Shown one piece after another: positions 38,701 through 48,157 of a stretch of DNA of 64,000 nt. Position numbers and translations under genes: made by a program. The stretch's first letter is position 1. Each line of letters starts with the position of its first letter. The stretch comes from Paulownia fortunei (lineage: Eukaryota > Streptophyta > Magnoliopsida > Lamiales > Paulowniaceae). Below the pieces are notes generated by a model, which was not told the origin of the DNA, searched no databases, and saw only the letters and a program-made list of their open reading frames with translations. The DNA lies in contig CM033119.1 of the NCBI GenBank assembly GCA_019321725.1, positions 4,551,865 to 4,615,864 on the forward strand. Direction: 5' to 3'.

Positions 38701-39909
38701 TATAGTGAAGAGCCTCGCTTCTCGTCATGCTTGTAATAAAAAAAAATGATAGCAGTCTTATTCTGGGAAAAATTTAACTGAGGCATCAAGTTGCAATGTT
38801 CTCTTAGTTGAAACATACTGAACTGCTTGCAATGTTCTTGAACTTTTTGGCACAATAACATGTTACTTTCTAAGTCTTGAAATACCAACCAAATTTCTCT
38901 GTATTTAACTATCAATATACTTTATTTTGCTGCTCTTTGTGTGTATAAGTCCATTTTTTTAATTTTCTTTTTTCTCTCTTTGGTATCTCCCAGAGATTTT
39001 ATTGCAACCTAATGAGAAGTCACGTTTTATTTTCGAAGTTCTATTATGTGCACTTCCACTCTTCTATATAGTGACTCACCTATTAGTAATAATGAACCAT
39101 GCAGCCTACATTAGCCTTTGAATGGTTGAAAAATAGGTAGACTGCAGAAACGCTTAGATGAACAAAGCACTAACCTAAAAATACATTAAAGATGGACAGC
39201 TTGTGTCTTTATCATGAGAACTCAATTGAATCCATCTTTTTCTTTTACCATCTGCATTACGGATATATGATGAAAGGCATGCAAATTGCTTTTTGAAAAT
39301 TGATGATGATGCAAATGAAGGGTTACAAAAGATTTCTCATGAGCGTAAATTTTTATTTCCAGCACGACTGGTCACAATATATATGTGGTGCTTCTGGATT
39401 AGTAATCATTTCTTATAGCTATAATGTACTGTTAATATTACCTCTCAATTTATAAAATTTTCTGCAGAGAAATGCAGATTTTGCATGGGTACTGGTAATG
39501 TGACCGTTGAGCTTGGTGGAGATGAGAAAGAAGTCTCGCGATGCATCAATTGTGATGGGATTGGTTCTTTGACATGCACCACATGCCAAGGAAGTGGCAT
39601 TCAACCTCGGTACCTCGATCGCAGGTGAATCCTCTGATCTTATCAGTGCCATCTATCTCAACCTGTAATGTACCCCCACCAGTCCCAAAATACCTCCAAC
39701 ATCAATCGACAGCTATTTCTAGCAAATATAAACACGCAGAACTGTGGGAACTGTCTTCCATTATCTTATATGCACCTTTTTCCAACTACATGACATCAAT
39801 GCAGGCAGTAGACTTCTACATATTCTTAGAATTGCCTGGTTTTTACTGCTGATGATGAATACTTATGTTCTTTTTTTGGTCAAACAGAGAATTCAAGGAT
39901 GATGACTAA
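35733..39909 (+). CDS. LQY1: LQY1-like thylakoid zinc-finger protein (photosystem II repair)
   Basis: Five exons, 159 residues: 35733-35897, 36003-36086, 36250-36301, 39468-39624, 39888-39909. A second in-frame ATG (35739) is two codons in. Residues 1-50 are Ser/Arg/Lys-rich and look like a chloroplast transit peptide; about 56-78 form one membrane span; then come four DnaJ-type cysteine pairs, CFPCNGSG (92-99), CRFCMGTG (103-110), CINCDGIG (126-133) and CTTCQGSG (137-144). The end QPRYLDRREFKDDD matches Arabidopsis LQY1 (At1g75690). Known role: LQY1 is a thylakoid protein with disulfide-isomerase activity, needed for repair and reassembly of photosystem II under high light. It lacks a J domain. 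Intron 3 (36302-39467) is 3.2 kb for such a small gene and carries repeat-like inserts described separately. Confidence 0.94.
36444..36918. mobile_element. Possible decayed inverted-repeat element in LQY1 intron 3
   Basis: The left edge has GGACAAGGGACACGGC and ACACGGCTCGCCGTCC; the right edge has the opposite sense, TTGCCGTCCGACACG and GGCCGTGTC...GACACGACACGG. Between them is AT-rich filler with no coding frame. The arms are imperfect inverted repeats, as in a non-autonomous DNA transposon (MITE). I cannot define exact ends or a target-site duplication. Confidence 0.4.
37698..37731. repeat. Perfect 14-bp inverted repeat (hairpin) in LQY1 intron 3
   Basis: ATTAGGTTGGATAT (37698-37711), loop GCTGAG, then ATATCCAACCTAAT (37718-37731). 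The match is perfect. It lies just before GGTGGGATGAGGCGTCCCGCC and may mark the edge of an inserted element. Confidence 0.85.
37942..38275 (+). repeat. Polypurine (GAA/GAAAA) tract in LQY1 intron 3
   Basis: About 330 bases made very largely of A and G on the + strand, with runs of GAAGAAGAAG and a repeated GAAACTTGAAGAAGAAGA word near 38043 and 38087. The sense strand of the LQY1 transcript would carry it. It is low-complexity sequence, with potential to bind splicing factors that favour GAA or to form triplex DNA; neither is shown. Confidence 0.8.
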
Positions 39910-40685
39910 GTGCTGTAGAGAACATGGCCACATAGAGAGGAATTTTTTGATGCCTTATTAACTGGTCGCGAAGTAACGTGGATGGGCATTAACACGTGTT
40001 CTATACGAACAACTTTTTCTAATGTATTTTCTCGACTTTGATGTCAGAATCATTCATGACATGTAATGGCATTTTACTAAATCCAGTTGTTTGTTTACTT
40101 GGAAATAGATGTAGTTGATGTGTGTTGGAGTACTCCAATGGAAAGGCAGATTAAGCGCATCTGTGAATGAGAGAGTGTTCTGTGCTCAGAGTCCTTTGTG
40201 TTTGGGAGATAGCATATGTTAAGATTACAATTAGAAACTCTTGGGGTGTACAAGACTTCAAGAGAAGACGGGTTTACTTAATTCGTTGTCAAATACTTGC
40301 AAAACCATATTACATCAGCCTAGTTTCTTGACTCTTCCGAACATTATTTCTTGAAGCAAATTGTGGTTGTTGTTGTCTTGTTGGGATTTGTGGATTTATT
40401 TGAAAACAAAAACTAAATTTCAGTTTTGTTTCATGAGAATATGACTTAACACTTGTTATTTGCCTTACAACGGTGTCATACTACACTTTTATTCATATCT
40501 TTAAGTATTCAAAACAAATAACCAAATCGTATATATCTCAATAAGAATTATAATGCATTGATAAATAAGTAAAAAATAGGAAAAAGAAAAAGGAGTGATA
40601 ATTTGAAATCAACTTTCTTGAAGAGGAAAAAGTTGTTAAGATTGAAAGGACCAAAGAAAGGAAAGAGTTCAAGAAGGAAAAGAAT
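39910..40685. other. LQY1 3' flank
   Basis: Should contain the LQY1 3' untranslated region. AT-rich, no coding frame or RNA gene other than the tRNA that follows. Confidence 0.5.
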
Positions 40686-40767
40686 CGTCGACAGCAGGGT
40701 TCGAACCTGCGCGGGCGAAGCCCAACAGATTTCAAGTCTGTCTCCTTAACCACTCGGACATATCGAC
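40686..40767 (-). tRNA. tRNA-Ser (anticodon UGA)
   Basis: On the minus strand, the acceptor stem GTCGATA pairs with TGTCGAC (one G-U), discriminator G. The D arm has the A-box TGTCCGAGTGG; the anticodon stem ACAGA/TCTGT holds the loop CTTGAAA, so the anticodon is TGA; a long variable arm (GGGC-TTC-GCCC) marks a class II serine tRNA; the T arm is GCAGG-TTCGAAC-CCTGC. There is no intron, and CCA is not encoded, as in nuclear tRNA genes. A CAACAA motif lies just upstream and a TTTT polymerase III stop at 40681-40678. Confidence 0.96.
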
Positions 40768-40871
40768 TTCTTGTTGTGGCGTCTTAAACAAAGATATTCA
40801 AAATTACCTTTCTAAATTCATGCGCCTTCTTCCTGTCTCATGGCACTGCCTAAACCTGGAAGCAAAATCAT

Positions 40872-41895
40872 ATGAGGAAGTCGCGCCAGAGGGAAAAAGT
40901 CTATGAGCCACCAAAGTTTGTGATGATTATCACTGCAATTGAGCAGCTCTTGGAGGTGGAAAAAAATCAAAGAGAATCAGGTACTGTTAGGGGCATATTG
41001 AATTTTGATGCGTCTGTTTCTTTTAAATTGGGATTGCTTTCCGAGCGTATTTTAACTTTTCATAATTGCAGTCCCACTGCATTGGTTCGCTGAATGGCCT
41101 TGACTATTCACAAGCCATAGTTGGCTCGAACCAAAGTCATGCCTAAAAAGTTCTAGACTAGAATTGGGAGAAATGGAACAAAAGTCAGATTCTTATAGTT
41201 GTTCAAGGATTGACTGTGTTCCTTGTCTCTTGAACAAGATTTGCCGATATGCATGGGCTATTTTGTGTCTTCCAACTTTTACATGCTTCTTTCACTTAAT
41301 TGCTTGCACTTCCCTGATAATTGAACAAATATTTTAATTTTGAGAGAGAGAGAGTAAAACTCACATTTGTCAGCAACTCAACAAACACTGGTCGCGTAAA
41401 GTTGGAGCTAGAACAGGAAAACAAACTTAATAGTACTTGGGTGCACGCATTACATAACTTATAGAAATAAAAATTAAAAATATGCTGTATATTTTGAGTA
41501 AGTTTGGAATGAAATCTTCAAACAGTCATATGTTTTTGGATTATATATGCAGATAACTTAAGTTCAAGTGTTTATTTGGTGCATGGGCCATAACTATGGT
41601 TCTTCCAAAAGCCTATTTGTAGAGAATGTCAAACAACCCACTTCTTTGATATCTGTGATGTTCCCATATATTTTGATTTGGTGATTTCTTGTCATGGTTG
41701 CTGAGTTCAAGTACAGATTGCGAATACACAATTATGAATAACTTTCTGTGATCAGAAATTGCAGCTATTAAAGATTGAAGAAATCTTGGACAGCTTGTTG
41801 CGAAGGAGCGTGCAGATGTTAGAGATGAGAAGTTCCAACCCATTAGAGGGTATTGCGGATTGAATCTACGTTATGGGCCTGGAAAGAAGAGTTGA
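40872..41895 (+). pseudogene. Unrecognised two-exon coding remnant with in-frame TGA
   Basis: An ATG frame at 40872-40980 encodes a charged segment containing VYEPPKFVMIITAIEQLLEVE and ends at a good donor (CAG followed by GTACTG). An acceptor at 41755 (GATCAG) joins it in phase to EIAAIKD, followed by TGA at 41776-41778. The same frame then runs on as RNLGQLVAKERADVRDEKF, QPIRGYCGLNLRYGPGKKS and a TGA at 41893-41895. Composition and continuity on both sides of the inner TGA look like real protein, so I read it as a small gene broken by one stop, or a base error. I do not recognise the family. Without the stop it would encode about 82 residues. It sits 0.1 kb from the tRNA gene, on the opposite strand. 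Confidence 0.4.
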
Positions 41896-42453
41896 TCTTT
41901 TGATAGTAAAAAGATGCTTGTGAAGCGGAAGAGTTGAGTGAAGTGGTGGAGGTGATGTACGCAAACTAGCACATATGTTTAGCATATATTGAAGAATTGC
42001 ATGTTTCCGCAGATCTGATGAATTTTAATTTGTGTTAATTTTCTTTTTATTGACAATTAAAAGTTCTAATGTGGGCATTCGAAGTAAATACGCTTTTGAA
42101 TTTTTTTTTAATAAAAAAAATGGAAACAAGAAAACCGTACTTACATATTTTTTCTTCATTGCAAACATTAAATCATAAGCTCTCATAGTCCCAAAAAGAT
42201 ACATTTGGCACATGCCAGGATGGGCAACAACTGTAGCACCAAAATAAGTTGATAAATACCTTTTAAAACTAAAGATTTGTCATCTACATGACCTAAACAT
42301 TTCAAAAAACTACCTGAAGATGTAACCTCACTATATACTTCTTCCAACCCTCACGTATCAAATGATTTTGTACATATTTACCAGCAACATATAAACTGAT
42401 CCTCTCAGTCAAAAGATTTGCCACTAATGATATATAGACCTAGAAGTCAATTG

Positions 42454-43726
42454 CTACCATTGGGGCATAGTTGCACACTTTCCCTGCAACCATGTTAACC
42501 GTACATAATTGCTCTTGAGAGAAATGAAAGTCTCCCTAAAACTAGGATTCTCAAAGAGATCCAAGGCAGCATAATAAAGATTGTCTTCAATGCCTTCGAT
42601 CTCATCCAGGGCTTTTATGCAGTTGCTAATTGTGAATCTTTCATCAGTCAGAGGCTTTGTAAACCTTCGCAACTTTGAAGAATTGATCATATCCAAAATG
42701 GCTTCTGCCATCGTATCACTTAATTCTTGATTCCAATTGCTTTGTTCAGGCAAAGAGCCTGCTTCTGATGGGCGCTTTCTCTTTTTATCAGCCGTGTTCT
42801 TGCTAATGTTTTGGGGTGAAGATCCATTCCATTCAAGCAATTTTGATGCCGATGGAGTTTTAGGATGTGAGTTTACACCTTCTGGACCTGACGGATCAAC
42901 ACCAGCAGACTTGTTCAATTCCTCATAGTGACTAGATTGGGCATATTTTCCATCCACACCTGAATCTGCAAATATTATGCATAATTGCTCATAAATAGGA
43001 CACTCCTTGGTCTTTGCTGGTTCAATCTTGGATTGTGCCTGTAATATATGAAGATATAGAAAGCAGAATAATTGAGTACTTTAATGTATAATAATACACA
43101 CATGCATTGCTTCAACCGTACAGATGAAAAGATAATGGAGCGATTGATACCCCAATGTCTTCCCATAGATCAAATCCCACAAAGCAAGGATCCTGCATTG
43201 GGTCATTTTGGTTAAAGGCCGACTGTAGATTGTGATAGCGCGTCCGGAGAACATCAAGATGTTTTCTCAATTGGTTGTTATTGAAACTGAGATTGGTCTG
43301 TCTATTGAATTCCTCACGGATCTGGTTCCATGTTTTCTTGTCGAAAACATTATTTGGCCTGTTACCCTGTTGAATCTGCTCCACAACTATGTCAGCAAAA
43401 ATCTTATCAAGAGCTGGTGTCCATCTTGTCCTCAAACGCTCTTGCTTGGCTTGCTGGTCGTTAGCTTCACTATCCATCTGTAAAATAAGGCAAAGCATTT
43501 AAGAAAAATCACTCACTACCATTTAACACTGCAGGAACAATTTAAAGAAGGCGAGCCAAACATTCAGCTGGAATTACCACTTAACACAGCATACCATTCA
43601 AAGAAGAGCGAATATGTTTCAGTCAAGAAATACTTGAGACAAACTCACCTTGGCTTGATCCTCACCCCAAAACTTGCATATGCGATCAAAGTGTTGGCTC
43701 TGCTCCTCTGCAAGTGTGTGCCACAT
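42454..43726 (-). CDS. Myb/SANT-like DNA-binding protein (LIMYB type)
   Basis: Minus-strand exons 43726-43649, 43477-43151 and 43038-42454 give 329 residues. Exon 1 supplies MWHTLAEEQSQHFDRICKFW; an in-frame TAG lies eight codons or fewer above this ATG. A shorter start at the first codon of exon 2 (MDSEAND, 43477) is possible. Residues about 41-120 form the Myb/SANT-like domain (RTRWTPALDKIFADIVVEQ, then the KHLDVLRTRYHNLQ helix and GFDLWEDIG). Exon 3 carries the family stretch CPIYEQLCIIFADSGVDGKY, a basic KKRKRP nuclear signal near residue 222, and the C-terminal CIKALDEIEGIEDNLYYAAL, ALDLFENPSFRETFISLK and RLTWLQGKC block. Such proteins are thought to descend from the DNA-binding partner of PIF/Harbinger transposases; one member, LIMYB, represses translation genes together with ribosomal protein L10A. 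Target genes here are unknown. Confidence 0.88.
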
Positions 43727-45724
43727 CACACTGACCACAATCTAGTTGAAAGTATACCTTCTTAAATTTGCCGTTCATATATTTGATAAATTAACTTTCC
43801 TAGTTAAGTTACAAACATACCATTCCCAAGGAAATAACAAGAGGAGAAACGGATACAACTTCTTATCATGTGTATAATATCAAATCCAAACAATTAACCG
43901 GAAACTACAAGATATTCATAGTTTTCTTTCTATTACTTTCATGTCCTATAGTGGAAAACACAAAAGGGGCAGTTAATGCAACTTGAAATGATAATACACT
44001 AACAGGGACATACTTTCAAACACTTCCCAAATAAGTCTATAAGCAATGAACAGTGAGTCAAAATTTGATGGCAATCACCAGGAAACCCTGGAGTCACATA
44101 AAGTGGTTAGAGGACTGAGCATGATAGCATCACAATGAAAACCGTGTGTGTGTGAGTAGACTTTAAAATCACTGCTATTTTATAAATGAAAATGCCCATA
44201 TATAACCTCAGTCTTTCCTTCAGGCCGGTATCCCACCCCATGCCCTTCGCCATCTCAATTTCCCTTCAGTTTTCTCATTCTTTCCTACTAAAATGATGTT
44301 GATGAATGAGGAACAAACAGGTTTGGGGCCTCCTGTTTTTATCAGACAGAGAATACATGGAAAAACATGTGAAACCCAGAATTGGAAATACAGCCATATT
44401 CTATATTTCTATTATTGTATCATTGCTTTCAGGGTCTTCATATGAAATTAGCAAATGACATCAATATGGCGTTCTACTAGTCTTTTTAAGATCTTTCTCA
44501 TTGTCAGCTGAAATTCCTTGTATTCTAATGCTTTAGAATGAATCCTAACCTACTTGAGCCTTTTGTCTCTCAATATTCCTTGGAGCAATACATTGGGTCA
44601 ATTAATTCCCTCTTTAGACAAGATTATGCATACTAAACATAGTTGAGCACAACAAATTCCAAAACATATAAAGCTCTTGCCGTGGGTACCACATTAATTG
44701 ATGAATAAATTGCACTGATGCGGACCAAAACCAATGTTGAACAAGAGAGTAAGGATGAAATGATGTTTTCTTGTTACCACATTATGATGGAAAATATTGA
44801 CAAATTCTCTTTTTCCCAGCTAGATAGCATAAAATTTCTCTTGGTTTCTTAGTGTAAGTATTTATATTTCCTTTCTTCTCAAAGGATTTTTTTTTTTACT
44901 ACGAAGACTCTTTGAACATAAAATGCATATGATTTTATTTATTCTCTTACTTCTCCTAGAGTAATAAATATGACATTTAGCTTGGTCTCCATCGTGTCCT
45001 CTTAGAAAAAAAAAAAAAAAATTACCACCTGAGCCATGACATTAATAACTCTTCTTATTAGTGCACCAATGAAAGCTTGCTTGTAACGCACATAACGAAC
45101 ATGAGACAAAATGAAACACATGTTACAGATGGTCAAAATAAAATAATGAGAGTGGGAGGGAAAGTCAATAAGAAATTTGTTTGACAGCCATTGCATGACA
45201 AATAGTTGAACTGAATTGCTAGAGTTTAAATCTTCATCTATATACACCATACCGTAATTTCCATATCAAACCATGATGCATATAGCCTTTGAGGTTTCTC
45301 CAAGAAGTTGTAATTTGATCACAACATAAACTTTATTTAAAAGAAAAGAAAAGGCAAACAAACACACACAAGCCTTACCACAAACCAACATCAACAACCT
45401 CCAACCCCCCCCCCCCACCCACCCTGAAAAAAAAAAAACATGAAAAAGGAAAACTTGTACAATCGTACTACAAGGAAGAAGCACATTTTCTGCACGTCCA
45501 TACCAGGAAAGCTAATGATCAAACTTGCATTGTCTCCTAAACCCTAAAATTACAGCGCAGAGGTTTTCTTAACTGAACTTGCTTCATTGAAATTAATTAT
45601 TCACACAATTTTTTTACAGTCAATCATAGAACAACATTCACACTTCAAATAGACATATCCAGAAAATAAAAACCGAAATTAAAATGAAAAAAAGAAAGGG
45701 GTGGAGTGGCGGAGAACATGTACC
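43727..45724 (-). other. Probable 5'-leader intron region of the Myb/SANT-like gene
   Basis: A donor-like site on the minus strand (CAGATGAG followed by GTACAT) lies at 45724/45723, and a plausible acceptor (TTTCAACTAG) lies about 20 bases above the start codon near 43745. This suggests a 5' non-coding exon above 45724 and a 2 kb leader intron. No coding frame of note occurs between. The stretch includes a 12-base C run at 45405-45416. Inferred from splice motifs only. Confidence 0.35.
45405..45424 (-). other. G-quadruplex-type motif
   Basis: The + strand reads C12-A-CCC-A-CCC, so the minus strand has GGG-T-GGG-T-G12, which satisfies the G3+N1-7 four-run rule for quadruplex folding. It lies in the likely leader intron of the Myb/SANT-like gene and would be on its sense strand. 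Confidence 0.7.
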
Positions 45725-46029
45725 TCATCTGAGAGATCCCACAAAAGATTGAATTCAGACACAACGGCGACTCAGTCGAAAATTTGAGATTTTAGGTTTT
45801 AGCTTGAGATCAGTATGATTATGGCTAAAATAGGCAGAAAATCCAAGAGTTAAATGCATTAAATATGATTTTTCGTTTCGAGAGATGGTTATAATTATCG
45901 GGCTGAGTGGGATTATAGGGCCTGAGGCCCATTGGGGTTGCAATAAGGATTGAAGCCCAAGTTGAACATTGGGTTTCAATTTAATCCAGTTCAATTCTAG
46001 CCAATCATTTTCCAGAATGATTTTAACCA

Positions 46030-48157
46030 CTTCAATTTAAATATTTTGAAAGATCTCTATAGGTAATGAATAGAGAAAATATTAAATTGGTTACTCCATT
46101 AGTTTAAGACCGAAATCAGGTGAATTACGATTTTTTTTGTATGAATCAATTACATATATTATTACATGAAAAATATTGTTATCAATAATTTATCTTTTAA
46201 TAACTATAAAAAAATTATTATAAAGTACCATTAAAATTGGCATATATCCACGCATATGTGACACTTAAACTCAAAACTTGTAGATAACTTTTAATTACAT
46301 GAGCTACTTGTTAGTACATTCAAATCTTCTATGACCAAATTGAATTAATTTCTAATTATTTGCTTCATATTGAGAAATTCATATTCAAATCGTATTTGAA
46401 ATTTCAATATCCATTGAATTCCGCATCAATACAATTACTCCTCCAATAATTACTTACAATCAATTTTTTTATATTATTTTGTGGAACGTATATCAAAATT
46501 AGAATTGAATTCCTTGAACTTCAATCAAAAATTAATTTAAAATGCTAAGATTTGACTCGAATTCACTCCACTAACAACTCTTTTAGAAAGTGACTGCTTT
46601 ACCCTTTAGCCATTCCAAACGTACTTCTTTTGTCCCAAAATTCCAGGTCCCGTGTTATTATAAATAGGAGTTGAAAAAGTGCAAGTTTTATATACTTTAT
46701 CATTGTTGTTTAAAAAAATTCATTTATAGTTTTGAAAAAAAATATTTTAAAAATAAAGTTTTATTTTGAAATATATATATAAAAACAAATTTAAAATAAA
46801 TAAAATATTACATAAGTCAAAAAATCGTTGTAATATTTAATTTTTTATGCATGTCCGAATAGTATAGTTAACAATATATGAAAATGAAATTATATAAAAA
46901 AAAGTTAAAATGATGATAGTTGAAAATTAATGTGGCACAAAGTGAGCAGACGTCTCATTGTAAGATATTGTCCGTTTTGCTCGATTTTATGGGAACTACG
47001 TCCCAACTTCATAACTTTAAAAAGCCTCCTGCAAAGGAAAGAATTCTACTCTGCATATACAATATGGGACAAATATCTTCCATATTAATTACACCCCTCG
47101 AAAGAGGTGTAGTGCGCTCGAATGGAGATCATTGGAATTCCGAGTGACGACGACGGTCTCATTTAATGTGGCACATAACAAACAAACGTCTCGTTGCAAA
47201 ATATTGTCCACTTTATTTCAATTTTATGAGAAACTACTATTTCAACTTCACAATTTTAAAAATTTCTTATAAGATAAAAAATCATGCCCACTGTATAAAC
47301 ACACAAGCTACTTCCTACTCACCCTAAAAAATCACATGACAACTTCCATTGAGAGAATCTACAATCTAAAAAGATCAGACAATTCGACATGCTATTTCCA
47401 AATGTGGACTCCTCGTTAAATTGCATGGCCTAATCTTCTTGTCCTACGTGTTTGCTGGTATATTATTGGCAATATAGGCCTACCTTTTTATAATGATTAT
47501 TATGATTATTCAATATAATTAAAAAAAAACTACCATTTCAATAAATTTATCAATCAAATTACTATCATCCACCCATCAAATATTCAAATCCGAAAGTACC
47601 CAAGTACCTAACCGGCAAAAATTGAAACAATCAACTAAATAAATTATCAAAAAAAAAAAAAAAAAGAAAGAAACCAACTAACTTAACTAACATATATGCA
47701 ATCTTGTCGTTTCACAAAACTTTGATAGGAAGAAGGAAGAAAATGAATCATCGTTGATCAATATTTCTCGGTGCTCTGTTTTTTCCCTGCAGAATCCCAT
47801 TTATCTTCAGATCTTTTAACTCCATTAAACCATCCACATTTTCTTCCAAACTTCCAAAAATTTCATTTTTTTCTATATTTCCCATTTCAGATTTTACCAG
47901 CATTGCCGTCAAGTCTTAACCAGATTCCATTGTTGCCCCTCAAATCTTTCGAAAAGGTTCTTTTTGAATAAAAACCCTGTTATCTGTTTTGCCTCGCCAT
48001 TAGTCAATTCGGGGCGTTTGCATTGTTTGTTCCTTACCTCTAAATATTTTCTTGTTTCACATAATTTCAAGAATTAGTCTTTGCATGAGTAGATATTAGA
48101 AAAGATATTCGTTCTTCCATTCTTAGCTCATATTTTTTTCTTTGTTTGTCGAGAAGA
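46030..48157. other. Intergenic region before the GH9 gene
   Basis: AT-rich, no supported gene. Contains the tandem repeat pair at 46929-47275. The endoglucanase promoter and leader should lie within the last few hundred bases; the sequence 47760-48157 is pyrimidine-rich, as plant 5' leaders often are. The frame at 47771-47971 has no family match. Confidence 0.5.
46929..47275. repeat. Diverged direct repeat, period 236 bp
   Basis: Copy 1 begins AATGTGGCACAAAGTGAGCA (46929) and copy 2 AATGTGGCACATAACAAACA (47165). Both continue with ACGTCTCRTTG, ATATTGTCC, RATTTTATG and CAACTTCAYAA in the same order, about 105 bases of alignment. It looks like two copies of a decayed repeat element. Confidence 0.7.
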
